Positions 8,461-18,930 of a stretch of 64,000 nt of DNA are shown in pieces. The DNA is from Bacteroides rodentium JCM 16496. Its GTDB lineage: Bacteria > Bacteroidota > Bacteroidia > Bacteroidales > Bacteroidaceae. The notes below the pieces were generated by a model. It was not told the origin of the DNA. It saw nothing but the letters and a program-made list of their open reading frames with translations, and made no database searches. The number at the start of each line of letters is the position of its first letter. Positions within the stretch are counted from its first letter, which is position 1. The position numbers and the translations under genes were made by a program. The stretch is taken from contig NZ_BAKJ01000015.1 of the NCBI RefSeq assembly GCF_000614125.1, positions 1-64,000 of the forward strand. Reading direction: 5' to 3'.

Positions 8461-9256
8461 ATGAATTTTTGCAAATTTAATTGGGGCAATATTACTCCTG
8501 TTTTTAGGAGCTTGCTCAACTTCAAAAGAAGTCACTTATTTTCAAGATTTACGTCCGGGCGAAAGCGAATTGGCGCTAACTGCTCCGGTAGAGATTAAGA
8601 TTCAACCGAAAGACAAATTGTCTATTTTAGTCAACAGCCAGGATTTGCGCCTGACCAACCTGTTTAACTTGCCAATTGTTTCTCAACAGATCGGCATGGA
8701 GGGCTCTTCCGGTTCTAATCGTGGTGTGTCTGGTTATACGGTAGATTCCAAAGGGAACATTGACTTTCCCGTGTTGGGAGAAATTCACATAGCCGGTATG
8801 ACCCGTGAAGAGGTGGCTGCCTATATTAAGAAAGAGCTACAGTCGCATGATTTGATTAAAGACCCTGTCGTTACGGTGGAATATATGAATCTCAGCGTAG
8901 CCGTAATGGGTGAAGTGAACAATCCCGGCCGTTTTAGTATCGACAAGGATAACCTTACAATCCTGGATGCCTTAAGCCAGGCGGGAGACCTCACTATCTA
9001 CGGAAAGCGGGAAAAGGTATTGGTGTTGCGTCAAGAAGAAGGAAAACAACGGGTTTATGGAGTCAATCTTTGCTCTGCCGAGCATCTTTACACTTCGCCT
9101 GCTTATTATCTGCAACAGAATGATGTGGTATATGTGGAGCCTAATGCTACCAAAGCCCGTCAGTCTACCGTAAACGGGAACAATGTGCGCAGCACCTCTT
9201 TCTGGATTTCCCTGGCTTCTTTATTGACCTCCATCGCTGTACTTATCGCTAAATAA
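8461..9256 (+). CDS. Polysaccharide export lipoprotein, Wza-like (5' frameshift)
   Basis: Outer-membrane polysaccharide export protein with a poly-export/SLBB architecture. The reading frame open through 9256 contains a lipoprotein signal, LIGAILLLFLGAC followed by STSKEV, but no ATG of its own. The only good ATG (8461) is two bases short of that frame, and AAAA instead of AA at 8464-8465 would give MKIFANLIGA. The poly-export domain begins near IKIQPKDKLSI, and SLBB-type sequence follows (VAVMGEVNNPGRFSI). The C-terminus is a hydrophobic segment. It should work with the downstream Wzc-like protein in capsule export. Confidence 0.8.
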
Positions 9257-9265
9257 AAAAGAGAA

Positions 9266-11655
9266 ATGGCTACTATTCAGAATAAATCAACAGTACAAAA
9301 TACGCAGGATTTCATTACCATACAGGATTTATTTTACCTCTGTCTCAACAAATGGCACTGGTTTGCCATTTCATTGGCCTTATGTTTGGGGGGTGCGACC
9401 TTTTATCTGTTAAGAACCCCATCGGTATATGTCAGAACTGCCTCTATTTTGATTAAGGACGATTCCAAAGGGAAATCTTCTTCTACGGATATGGAGTCTT
9501 TTTCCGATCTGGGACTGTTCACGACCAACACCAACGTTTATAACGAGATGGGAACTTTGAAGTCTCCCGACATCATGCGTGAAGTGGTGTCTCGATTGCA
9601 TTTGGAAATGAATTATCAGACAGACGGACGTTTTCATAAACAGACTGTGTATGGAAACCAACTTCCTGTCCAGGTGGTGATTCCTAATCTTTCCGAGAAT
9701 GAATCCGCAACTTTCGAACTGCATCTGGCAAAGGATGGTGCAGTGGAATTATCCTCTTTTACACGGAATGGAACAGAAATAGAAAATGATGGTTTTGTGA
9801 AAGGCAATTTGAATGACAGTATTCAAAGCCCCCTAGGCCCTATTGTCGTTATTCCATCGGCTGCCTATTCAGATAAAACGGTAAGCACAATTTATGTAAC
9901 CCGCCAGTCTTTGTCTGCGGCATCAGCTGGCTGTTCTGCTCGCTTGAATATATCCCAGAACGATGAGAAGTCCAATATCATCACGTTGTCTTTCCAGGAT
10001 GTGTCCACCCAACGGGCGGAAGATGTGCTCAATACCCTTATATCCGTTTACAATGAGAACTGGGTAAGGGACAAGAATCAGATAGCGGTTAGTACATCCA
10101 TGTTCATCAATGAGCGTTTGGGTGTGATTGAGGGTGAGCTTGGCAATGTGGATGATGATATATCTTCTTTCAAAAGTGAGCATTTGCTGCCGGATGTACA
10201 GGCGGCGGCAAATATGTATATGACTCAAGCCAATGAAGCCAATGCTGCAATTCGTGAATTGAACAACCAGGCATATATGGCCCGATACATAAAGAACTAT
10301 TTGACCAATGAAAACAATAAACATCAGTTACTCCCTGCCAATTCCGGCATTGAAAATGCAAGCCTTGCCACACAACTGAATGAATATAATACCAAGTTAT
10401 TGGAGCGCAATAGCTTGGTGTCTCACAGTAGTGTCAAGAACCCCTTAGTCAGGGAAATGGACAAGTCGTTGGATGATATGCGAAGCGCTTTGATCACTTC
10501 CATTGACAACCAAATGGTAGCTTTGCGTGCACAAATCAGAAGTTTGGAGGCCATTGGGGGACAGGCTACTTCGCAGATTGCCTCCAACCCGAAGCAATCC
10601 AAATACCTGCTTAGCGTGGAACGCCAACAAAAGGTGAAGGAGTCACTTTACCTATATCTGTTACAAAAACGTGAGGAGAACGAGCTTTCTCAGGCATTTA
10701 CGGCCTACAATACCCGTATTATAACAAAGCCTGGAGGAAGCATGATTCCTACCGCTCCCGTAAAGAAGAACATTTTCCTGGTGGCTTTTGCTTGGGTATA
10801 TTGATACCGGTAGTCATTGTGTTCATGCGTGAAAACATGAATACCCGTGTTCGTGGAAGAAAAGACCTGGAGGGCTTGAGCGTTCCTTTTATCGGAGAGA
10901 TTCCTTTGTCTATACGTGGTAAGAAAAGAGTAAAATCACATGAGGCACATACCATTGTGGTTAAAGAAGGAAGCCGTGATATTATGAATGAGGCTTTTCG
11001 TGTCTTGCGTACCAATCTGGAATTCATGATTGGCAAAGATCAATCCTCCAATGTGATTGTAGTTACCTCGTTCAATCCGGGCAGTGGAAAATCGTTCTTG
11101 ACCATGAACATAGCCATGAGTCTTGCCATTAAAAATAAAAAAGTATTGGTTATTGACGGCGACCTTCGCCATGCCTCTGCTTCAGCTTATATCCATTCGC
11201 CCAAAATTGGTTTGAGTAATTATTTAGGAGGACAAATCGACAAACTTTCGGATATTATTGTTACGGACGAGCAGCACCCTTCATTCAGTTTCATCCCTGT
11301 CGGCACTATCCCCCCCAATCCGACCGAACTGTTGTTTGATGACCGGTTACGGGAAGCAATCGATACTTTAAAGCAACAATATGATATTGTATTGATTGAC
11401 TGTCCGCCGGTTGAACTGGTAGCCGATACGCAAATCATAGAGAAATTGGCCGATCGTACGATTTTTGTGGTACGTGCAGGCCTGTTGGAGCGCAGCATGC
11501 TTCCAGAGTTGGAAAATATTTACCGAGAAAAGAAGTACAAGAATATGTCTGTAATTCTCAATGGAACGGAAGGATCTGGCGGACGGTACGGTTATCAGTA
11601 TGGTTACAAGTACGGCTACAATTATGGATATGCCGGATATACGAAGGAAGAGTAA
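9266..11655 (+). CDS. Wzc-like chain-length determinant/tyrosine autokinase (frameshifted)
   Basis: The N-terminal half (9266 to about 10804) has a Wzz domain with a membrane segment near residues 33-53 and a long coiled-coil periplasmic region. The C-terminal half (to 11655) is a BY-kinase with Walker A in FNPGSGKSF, Walker A' in VLVIDGDLRH and Walker B in IVLIDCPP. The tail holds nine tyrosines in a YGY repeat pattern, the usual autophosphorylation cluster. The frame breaks at GGG 10794-10796, and a fourth G gives continuous VAFAWGILIPVVIVFMREN. The intact protein would be about 796 residues, normal for the family. It controls chain length and export with Wza. A C7 run at 11310-11316 is in frame. 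Confidence 0.85.
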
Positions 11656-11663
11656 ACGGAAAG

Positions 11664-12377
11664 ATGTGGCCTTTCAGAAAGCGTATCAGCCTTGCTGACA
11701 GTGGAATCTTTCGGGAATTCACCGACTGGCACTGTCATCTGCTCCCCGGAGTGGATGACGGCGTGCAGACAATGGAAGAGAGTCTGCAAATCCTATCCCT
11801 CTATGAACAGTTGGGTGTAAAAGATGTTTGGTTGACTCCGCACATCATGGAGGATATGCCAAATACGACATCCATTCTGAAAGCCCGTTTTGAGGAATTG
11901 AAAACTGTTTATCAAGGAAACATCGCACTGCATCTTGCAGCTGAGAATATGCTCGATAACCTCTTCGAGGAACGCTTGGCGAAGAGTGACCTGCTTCCGT
12001 TGAGCAAAAACGGGAAGCACCTATTAGTAGAGACTTCCTACTTCAATCCTCCGATAGGATTGAACAACATCCTACTCCGCATCAAGTCGAAAGGATATAC
12101 ACCTGTTCTGGCGCATCCTGAACGGTATAATTACATGGAGGAGAGCGACTACCGTCAATTGAAAGGATTGAGTGTAAAATTTCAACTTAATCTCTTCTCT
12201 TTGGTCGGTGCATACGGAACAGAAGTAAGGAAGAAAGCCAGATGGCTGATGAAAAAAGGTTTCTATGACTTGGCGGGCAGCGACACACACGGTTTCGCTG
12301 TCTTGGAGTCAACTATATACAAACAAAAATTACCACAAACCGGCTATGAACAGATGTTCAAAGCCGATCTATGGTAA
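11664..12377 (+). CDS. CpsB/CapC-type PHP tyrosine-protein phosphatase
   Basis: A 237-residue PHP-fold metal-dependent phosphatase. Metal-ligand motifs are DWHCHLLPGVDDG near residue 22, HPERYNY near 150 and GSDTHG near 212. CpsB-type enzymes dephosphorylate the BY-kinase tyrosine tail and so modulate capsule polymer length. It follows the Wzc-like gene by eight bases, the expected partner order. No signal peptide is present, so it is cytoplasmic. Confidence 0.88.
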   Translation: MWPFRKRISLADSGIFREFTDWHCHLLPGVDDGVQTMEESLQILSLYEQLGVKDVWLTPHIMEDMPNTTSILKARFEELKTVYQGNIALHLAAENMLDNLFEERLAKSDLLPLSKNGKHLLVETSYFNPPIGLNNILLRIKSKGYTPVLAHPERYNYMEESDYRQLKGLSVKFQLNLFSLVGAYGTEVRKKARWLMKKGFYDLAGSDTHGFAVLESTIYKQKLPQTGYEQMFKADLW

Positions 12378-12426
12378 CTGAAAACAGATTAAGTAGCAGA
12401 TTCAATGTTATGGTATTCACACATTC

Positions 12427-12622
12427 GTAACTATTCAGCAATAAATATTTTCACTAATGGTTGTATTAAGAAGAAAATAGTTTTATGCAAGAAAAATAAA
12501 AAAGAATATGTAAACAAATAGAAAGTAGATGTATCTATTTTGCATGCTTTTCTCTTTTTCTTAGCAAACACTATCATCGGAAATATCTGATTATCAACTT
12601 TGTTTAATCGCTGAATAGTTAC
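12427..12622. repeat. 13-bp perfect inverted repeat pair around an AT-rich spacer
   Basis: GTAACTATTCAGC at 12427-12439 is exactly repeated in inverse at 12610-12622. The 170-bp interior holds a nested palindrome (12516-12522 with 12534-12540). The pair lies 50 bases after the phosphatase gene and about 460 bases before a truncated recombinase gene. It could be the remains of a second invertible segment or a small insertion. No perfect promoter was found inside. Confidence 0.6.
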
Positions 12623-12665
12623 ATACATTCTTTTAATTGTTAATTATGTGTAAAGTAAATTTGTA

Positions 12666-12809
12666 TCATGTCAGAAGGACACGGACATGATGTACCGCAC
12701 CGGACACTTTATCTTTATAATCGAACTCTCCGAAGTCTTCCAATGAACTGCGGATCGTATCCGTGAAATGTTTCTTATTTCTGAAAGCCAAGCCATCATT
12801 GCTAACCAT
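12666..12809 (-). CDS. Possible small 47-residue ORF, unknown
   Basis: Minus-strand ORF beginning MVSNDGLAFRNKK and ending HHVRVLLT. The interval is less AT-rich than its surroundings, as if it were a fragment inserted or left behind. No family is recognised. It lies between the capsule phosphatase and the truncated recombinase. It may be a gene remnant rather than a functional gene. Confidence 0.3.
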   Translation of the reverse strand: MVSNDGLAFRNKKHFTDTIRSSLEDFGEFDYKDKVSGAVHHVRVLLT

Positions 12810-13081
12810 TATGACAACATTTATAAAAAAATAGATAGTGTGTCCAGTTTGATGTCCTAGCTTTTAGTTCAAAAAAGATATGATATAAGTTCCAAAGTTT
12901 TGATAATCACACCTCTTTAAAACATAATGACCTCATGAATTAGCAATACTTTTTCGTCTGTTAAAATTGTACCTAAAAACAATACTATTTCAGTTAATAA
13001 TCAATAGATTAAGTTGTTAATTCAATATCAAAAACGAGAACGTAGAACAGGACACCCTAAAAAATAGATGCTTACAAGAGA
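12810..13081. other. AT-rich intergenic sequence, no gene seen
   Basis: This stretch lies between the small minus-strand ORF and the truncated recombinase. It contains no convincing coding frame, hairpin terminator or perfect promoter. Confidence 0.5.
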
Positions 13082-13399
13082 ATGCCTACAGTCGTTGCAC
13101 GCTTAGAACCAAGTAAGAAAAATGCCGGGTATGGTACGGTTTATTATCGAATCTACAAGGGGCACAATCGGAGGATGGAATTTTCTTCTCGTCTTCACAT
13201 ATCTGTTATTTCTTGGGATGAAGCCATGCGGACAGTAAAAGGAGATAATCCCGAAGCTTGTCGCTTCCGTACCCAAATCCGGACAGACCTTGAACTTTTG
13301 CGTAAAATCATTACGGAAGATGATGCCGGTCTTCTGACTATGGGCGACATAATACATATTTTCAAACGCCAAAGAACGGTTTTTAATCATCCAAAATAG
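13082..13399 (+). pseudogene. Truncated tyrosine recombinase (N-terminal fragment)
   Basis: A 105-residue ORF begins MPTVVARLEPSKKNAGYGTVY. It resembles the arm-type DNA-binding and SAM-like start of Bacteroides recombinases such as the one at 5082-6290. It stops before any catalytic domain, so no Arg/His/Tyr catalytic residues are encoded and a normal protein would be about four times longer. It sits inside the capsule operon next to an inverted repeat pair. It probably is the relic of an older recombinase or locus boundary. A translated small DNA-binding protein cannot be excluded. Confidence 0.6.
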
Positions 13400-13560
13400 A
13401 AAGATGGAAATTTTAAAAAAAACTTTTAACGGATGTAGGGACTATGTCAACATGGTGTATAGTAAAATCACTTTGGCTGTAAGTTACTATTAAATTCAGA
13501 TTCTATATTGATTTTGTTTAACATTTGGCATATTTAAAATATTAAATTAAGACAATCTTT

Positions 13561-14535
13561 ATGAAATTATCAATTATCATACCAGCTTACAACGTTGAGC
13601 AATATATAGGTAAATGTCTGGATTCCGTTTATAAATATCCCTCATCTGAAAGGGATTTTGAGGTGATAGTTATTGATGATGGTTCATCGGATAACACCTT
13701 GACTATTGCAAATGACATAAAGTATGCACATACGAATCTAAAGGTAATCCACAAGGAGAATGAAGGTGTGTGTACTGCTAGAAATTTAGGATTGGAGGAA
13801 GCAAAGGGTGAATATGTCATGTTTGTAGATGCCGATGACTGGATAATGGGGGTAAAACAGCTTATTGAAAGTATAGATAGGCATAAAGGGGCAGAAGTAA
13901 TAGCTTTTCGTTGCTATTTGGATGACGGGACAACAGAGTTCGGAAAATGGAACTTCCCAACATACAAAGTATATAAAGGAACCGACTTGTTCTTGTCACA
14001 TAGTTTTGTTCGAGGCAGTGTGTGTGGGGCTTTCTATTCCCTGAAATTTCTGAATAAGTATTCCATAAGATTTCCGCTTGGTATCACACACGGTGAGGAC
14101 ACATTTTTCTCTACCCTTGTAGGAATGTATGCTGAAAACTACCAATTTGAAGACAAACATATATACACCGTTTACGCAAGACAAGGAAGCGCATGCAGGA
14201 CACATGATATGAAACGGGTATATCGATATAAAAACAACTTGATAACCATTAACGAATATCTGAACGATCATCCAAACCTTACCGAAGAACAAAAAAGCAT
14301 GATGAGAAATCTCTTATTCAATGTACTAAGTAGTTCCATCATCATGTATATGTTCGTAGGCGGGCGCAATCCATGGTATCTAAAACGAATGTTAGGAATC
14401 AAGCAATACCTGCCCATCAGTATCAACGGTGTATCAAACATGATAACGAAAAACAAGATACGGTTAATGAATTTCTCGTACGTACTGTATTTCGTATTGT
14501 ATCAAGTGTATTTTAAATTCAAGAAAATAATATAG
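13561..14535 (+). CDS. Family 2 glycosyltransferase
   Basis: This 324-residue GT-A fold transferase starts MKLSIIIPAYNVEQYIGKCL, the standard GT2 N-terminus. The IDDGSSDNT loop and the metal-binding DADD motif (about residue 90-95) complete the nucleotide-sugar site. It is cytoplasmic or peripheral, with weak hydrophobic segments at the C-terminus. It should add one sugar to the lipid-linked capsule repeat unit. Donor and linkage cannot be read from sequence. The flippase gene follows after ten bases. Confidence 0.88.
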   Translation: MKLSIIIPAYNVEQYIGKCLDSVYKYPSSERDFEVIVIDDGSSDNTLTIANDIKYAHTNLKVIHKENEGVCTARNLGLEEAKGEYVMFVDADDWIMGVKQLIESIDRHKGAEVIAFRCYLDDGTTEFGKWNFPTYKVYKGTDLFLSHSFVRGSVCGAFYSLKFLNKYSIRFPLGITHGEDTFFSTLVGMYAENYQFEDKHIYTVYARQGSACRTHDMKRVYRYKNNLITINEYLNDHPNLTEEQKSMMRNLLFNVLSSSIIMYMFVGGRNPWYLKRMLGIKQYLPISINGVSNMITKNKIRLMNFSYVLYFVLYQVYFKFKKII

Positions 14536-14545
14536 GATTACAATA

Positions 14546-16000
14546 ATGGTAAGCAGTGTAAGAAGCAATTTCCTTTGGAATTTATTACTTAATATATCAG
14601 GTTACTTATACTCCATTCTCACATTTCCATATGTAACACGGGTATTGGGAGCTGAAGGACTTGGTATTGCGAGTTTTGCTTTGAGCATCATTGATTATGC
14701 AATACTGTTGGCTTCACTCGGAATAAGTGCAGTAGGAATACGCTATATCGCACAAAATAGCGACGATGAGAAGAAAAGGACAGAAGTGTTTAATGGATTG
14801 ACTTCGATACATTTGACTTTGTCACTTGTTTTGTTGCTAATTTACTTGCTTTGTGTTACTTATATCCCCCAATTAAGCGAATATAAGACGCTTTATTGGA
14901 TAGGCGGAACAAAGATACTGTTCAATGTCTTTCTCGTGGAATGGTTGTTTCAGGGTATGCAGGATTTTAGATATATTACGCTGAGAACCTTGTTTATAAG
15001 AACACTATATATTTTAGGCATCTTTCTTTTTGTCAGGGATAGAGGTGATTATGATAACTACTTTTATGTGACCATTGGTCAAATAGCCGTTAATGCTACA
15101 ATAAACTGGAAATATTCAAGGAGATATGCCGGATTTAAGTACAGTATTCGGAAATGCAAAGAATATCTTTTTCCTATCTTATCTATGGGAATAGACAAGA
15201 TACTGCTATCTTTCTACGCTACATTCAATGTTCTGTTTTTGGGATTCAGTTGCGGGAATCTTGCAGTAGGCTACTATACAGCTGCAATAAAGTTATATAC
15301 AATCATCCTGTCTGTAATCGTTGCATTCAACTCTGTATTTGTTCCCTATCTTAATGATATCTATGCAAAAGGTAACTTGAATGCATTTCGGGAGATAATC
15401 ATAAGGTCGATACGACTGATTAGTACAGTATCTATACCATTAATTGTAGGTGGAATCATACTGGCACCACAGATAATCATGTTAGTCGCAGGGGCAGGTT
15501 ATGAGAATGCAGTCTTTCCTTTCAGGGTGATACTCATTCAAGTTTTGTTTGTCGGCTTGGCACAAGTATTCAAAGACCAGATATTATTAACATATAAAAA
15601 ATTCAAGCAGATACTTTTTGTCACATGTTTGACAACCAGTCTTTCACTTTTGATGATTGTCATATTAGTTCCTCATTATGCAGAAAAAGGAACGGCATTG
15701 GCAGTTGCAGTACCGCACCTGATTGAAATTATCATGTTTACTCATTATGCACGTAAATGCATAGACATTCCCCCTATATATCAGCATTTGGCTACTAATT
15801 GTCTGATTAGCGTTCCCATCATTGTAATATGCGAAATCGCAAAAACATATATAAACCATTATGTGATAGTATTGGTGACAGCTATCATTATTTCTTTTAC
15901 CTATTGGACTTTTGTGCAGTTCTATATCATAAAAGACACACTTTTGTTAGATCAAATAAAAAAGATAATATGTCAAGTTATGCTGAAAAAGAACGGATAG
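14546..16000 (+). CDS. Wzx-type polysaccharide flippase
   Basis: This 484-residue protein has about twelve to fourteen hydrophobic helices and the MOP-superfamily N-terminus VRSNFLWNLLLNISGYLYSI. It should move undecaprenyl-linked repeat units across the inner membrane. It pairs with the Wzy-like polymerase at 17641-18915. The acyltransferase reading frame starts inside its last 31 bases, indicating an operon. Confidence 0.88.
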   Translation: MVSSVRSNFLWNLLLNISGYLYSILTFPYVTRVLGAEGLGIASFALSIIDYAILLASLGISAVGIRYIAQNSDDEKKRTEVFNGLTSIHLTLSLVLLLIYLLCVTYIPQLSEYKTLYWIGGTKILFNVFLVEWLFQGMQDFRYITLRTLFIRTLYILGIFLFVRDRGDYDNYFYVTIGQIAVNATINWKYSRRYAGFKYSIRKCKEYLFPILSMGIDKILLSFYATFNVLFLGFSCGNLAVGYYTAAIKLYTIILSVIVAFNSVFVPYLNDIYAKGNLNAFREIIIRSIRLISTVSIPLIVGGIILAPQIIMLVAGAGYENAVFPFRVILIQVLFVGLAQVFKDQILLTYKKFKQILFVTCLTTSLSLLMIVILVPHYAEKGTALAVAVPHLIEIIMFTHYARKCIDIPPIYQHLATNCLISVPIIVICEIAKTYINHYVIVLVTAIIISFTYWTFVQFYIIKDTLLLDQIKKIICQVMLKKNG

Positions 16001-17000
16001 CTTGGATTGACTGGGCAAAGGCGTTACTGATTTATTTTGTCGTAGTGGGACATGCCGGTTGTAAAGACAATGTACAAATCATACTGTATGCATTTCATAT
16101 GCCCGCATTTTTTGTCATTTCCGGCTATCTGTATAGACCTAGGCAATGCCTGAAAACCATCAAGTGTCTGGTCGTTCCCATTATCATCTATTCCACCATT
16201 AATTTGGTTTTCAAGTTTGCCTTGGACATGACAAGACAAGGATGCATAGATCTATTCCATTATGCTACGATGTCTTGGAGGGCTTTTTATGCAGTGGCAT
16301 GGGGGAAGGATGGTTACGTCACCTTATTTGTCGGAGTATGGTTCGTCGTTGTACTCGCCTTGTGCCGTTGTCTTATGGGAGATGTGAAGAACTTCAAATT
16401 CATCAGCCAACATTACATTGAATTAGCACTTTTGATGATGTTATGGATGGTTTGTGAAAAATATATATTCCCGACTAATTCGAGTGATATACAAGATATG
16501 TATCTTTATAGAGTACTATCTTGTTTCCCATTCATGGCATTAGGGAAATTTATAAAAGAAGAAGAACTACAACTTGTTGGTTTTATGAATTATAAATTCC
16601 CCCCCCCCCTAAAAAGCTGCATGGTACATTAAGCATAATACTAATCTTGATATTGGGTATTATTGTTGCACTGGATAATGGATTGGTCTATGTATGGAGT
16701 AATGATTATGGTGATAACACGTTCGTGTTTTTCGCAGGTGCAATCATTCTGTCATTCTCATTGTTCAAAGCCTGCAACTATTTAAAAGCAAATATGTTTA
16801 TCAAGACCATAAGTAGCGGAACACTGATGATATTGGGTGTGCATAGCATAACAATAGTAGTATTTCATAACGCTCTTGAATTGTGTTATATAGCCAATAC
16901 ATTCATCGAACCGTGGATAGTCGGATTGCTAACAATGTTAGTTTGCTACTATCCTATCCGGTGGTTATCTTTAAAATTTCCCATCTTGTTGGGTAAATAA
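15970..17000 (+). CDS. Acyltransferase family 3 protein with C11 tract (out of frame)
   Basis: A polytopic acyltransferase-3 (OafA/WecH-type) protein that would O-acetylate capsule sugars at the inner membrane. The N-terminus reads MSSYAEKERIAWIDWAKAL, followed by the family's first helix and a histidine in VGHAGC. A run of eleven C at 16599-16609 interrupts the frame. Upstream codons terminate at 16632, while the matching C-terminal half (KKLHGTLSIILILILG onward) continues in the -1 frame to 17000. One added C, or two removed, restores a 343-residue protein of normal family length. The tract is a candidate for slipped-strand phase variation. Confidence 0.8.
16599..16609 (+). repeat. Poly-C tract (C11) inside the acyltransferase gene
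   Basis: Eleven consecutive C in otherwise AT-rich DNA, the longest G/C run in the window. The gene is out of frame at this length. Confidence 0.9.
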
Positions 17001-17009
17001 AATCAATCC

Positions 17010-17638
17010 ATGCAGCAGTTTCAGAGTTTATTATGTAACTTCTACCTCTTTGTAAAATATTGCTGGGGGGGGTAAAACGACGTTTGACTCAAGCAATCGT
17101 CGTCACAATACTAAAGAACGCGAAAGTTAATTTTCATGAAGAGAGTATTATTTTTTATGGAATGCCTGTCTTGAACATTCAAAAAGGAGCGCATATCTTC
17201 ATTGGTCGACATTTTATATGCACATCAGGTATACAATATCCAATAGACAACAAAATATGCAGTAAGATTAACGTCATGAAAGATGCCACATTGTCTATAG
17301 GGGATGATGTGGGAATGTCGAATACGTGTATTCACTGTCATAAAAGTATTACCATCGAAAAGGGAACAAAGATAGGTGCGGGATGCTTGATTGTTGATAC
17401 AGACTTTCATAGTCTACATTGGGAGGACAGAGCCGACCATACAGACATAGAAAAAAGACAGTGTAAGCCAGTCTATATAGGAGCATACGCATTCATCGGT
17501 ACTAACAGTATCATACTGAAAGGCGTAAATATCGGAGAAAAAGCAATAATAGGAGCAGGGAGTGTCGTGTCAAGAGATATTCCTTCCGGTGAAATTTGGG
17601 GTGGTAATCCTGCCAAATTTATCAAGAAGATACCATAG
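17010..17638 (+). CDS. Left-handed beta-helix O-acetyltransferase with G8 tract (out of frame)
   Basis: Hexapeptide-repeat (LbH) acetyltransferase resembling WcaF/maltose-acetyltransferase relatives. Its repeats run from about IIFYGMPVLNI to the C-terminal coil IIGAGSVVSRDIPSGEIWGG and the family ending NPAKFIKKIP. Starting at ATG 17010 the frame reads MQQFQSLLCNFYLF and stops right after G8 at 17065-17072. The rest continues in the -1 frame. One more G gives a protein of about 209 residues. It probably acetylates a capsule or precursor sugar using acetyl-CoA. Confidence 0.8.
17065..17072 (+). repeat. Poly-G tract (G8) near the start of an acetyltransferase gene
   Basis: Eight consecutive G at codon 19-21 of the LbH acetyltransferase. 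TAA follows immediately in the start frame, so a change in length switches the gene on or off. Confidence 0.9.
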
Positions 17639-17640
17639 TC

Positions 17641-18915
17641 ATGATAAAAGAAATTGAAGTAGAAGAAGAGAGGTTGATATTTCAGGATTATATTCTATTT
17701 ATCATCATCTTTCTCTGTACATATTTTAATTGGGGGGTCTGGAGTACGGTGACATCGTTTTTGCCGCTACTGAAACTAATGGGTGCGCCATTGTTGTGCT
17801 TCATTCTTTCGCTCTACTTATTTTCCCATTCGCTAATGAGGAATTATAGAACCTTGTACCAACCTCTCCATTTATTAATCATCATAGCTTCCTTTTGGAC
17901 TTTTTTCAAACTTTTCCAAACTATACAAGTCACAGGATTCAATGCCGCTTTTACCGTATATCGCCGCAATTATATCGTTCTACCCTCATTCCTGCTGTGT
18001 ATGCCCTATATATCAGCAATGAGTATTCAACGTCTTGAAAAATTCGCTGGTCTAATACTGAAATGGATCATTCCGCTGACAATCCTGTATGTACTACAAT
18101 GCTGTGGCGTTCCATTGTTTTCCAGCAATATTACTTACCAAACAAGTGGAGATGTCACAGTACTTCGCAACATTTTAGGTATGCCACCTGTACTTCCTGT
18201 GATTTTGGCATTTTGCTTTGTTTGTTACCTCAAACTCCACGAAAAGAGATTCTTGAAATTTGTATTAATAGCCCTTTTCGTAACCTTTATTTCGTTTACG
18301 CGTAGCCTGATTGCGTCTGCTGCTTTTGTAGTTACACTTGCAATGCTATTTTACATTTGGAAAAATGGTATACACTCCCGCTTGTTCATGTTGGTGTTCT
18401 ATGTCTTACTGGCTACAATGCTATTGATGATCATCTACCCCTCAGCATTTTACTTTTGGGACAATCTGATAGATAACACCCTAAATTCACAGCTTGCCAA
18501 GAATCAAGGTACCTATGCCTTTAGACAACGACTGATTGAGAACGTTATCATCAAATTAGAAAATCATGATGATATTCTAACAGGATTAGGCTATGTGAGA
18601 GATGTCGCCAAAGGAAAATACAGCTTTGTCTTAGGAGGAGATACATATATCGCTCCCATCCTATGGTGCGAAGGCTTCATCGGACTTACATTACGATGCT
18701 TGCCGTTTGTATATCTCTTATGGAGCGGTTTTAAGTTGTATAGTCATTCTTTAGACGAAATGGAAGAAGTAATTGGCATAGTGATTCTGGCTTGCGTACT
18801 TTCAGAGATTCCCAATTACGTGCAATCATCGGTTATCATGCATTATAATCATGTGATGGCTATGTTATATATGCTTTTGGTATATGCATATAAAAGGCGC
18901 AATGAATTTGATTAA
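17641..18915 (+). CDS. Wzy-type capsule repeat-unit polymerase
   Basis: This 424-residue protein has about ten to twelve hydrophobic helices and a long periplasmic loop between about residues 280 and 350. It has no soluble catalytic domain, which is typical of Wzy/O-antigen polymerases, whose primary sequences are poorly conserved. It starts three bases after the preceding stop. As the only Wzy-like protein beside Wzx, Wza and Wzc homologues, it should polymerise the repeat units at the periplasmic face. The call rests on topology and context. Confidence 0.72.
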   Translation: MIKEIEVEEERLIFQDYILFIIIFLCTYFNWGVWSTVTSFLPLLKLMGAPLLCFILSLYLFSHSLMRNYRTLYQPLHLLIIIASFWTFFKLFQTIQVTGFNAAFTVYRRNYIVLPSFLLCMPYISAMSIQRLEKFAGLILKWIIPLTILYVLQCCGVPLFSSNITYQTSGDVTVLRNILGMPPVLPVILAFCFVCYLKLHEKRFLKFVLIALFVTFISFTRSLIASAAFVVTLAMLFYIWKNGIHSRLFMLVFYVLLATMLLMIIYPSAFYFWDNLIDNTLNSQLAKNQGTYAFRQRLIENVIIKLENHDDILTGLGYVRDVAKGKYSFVLGGDTYIAPILWCEGFIGLTLRCLPFVYLLWSGFKLYSHSLDEMEEVIGIVILACVLSEIPNYVQSSVIMHYNHVMAMLYMLLVYAYKRRNEFD

Positions 18916-18930
18916 AAATAAGATAGCAAT

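Noticed and set aside
11310-11316. C7 run in the Wzc-like gene as a fourth slippage switch
   Set aside because: The frame is intact through the run (Ile-Pro-Pro-Asn-Pro), and the gene's break lies elsewhere, at 10794.
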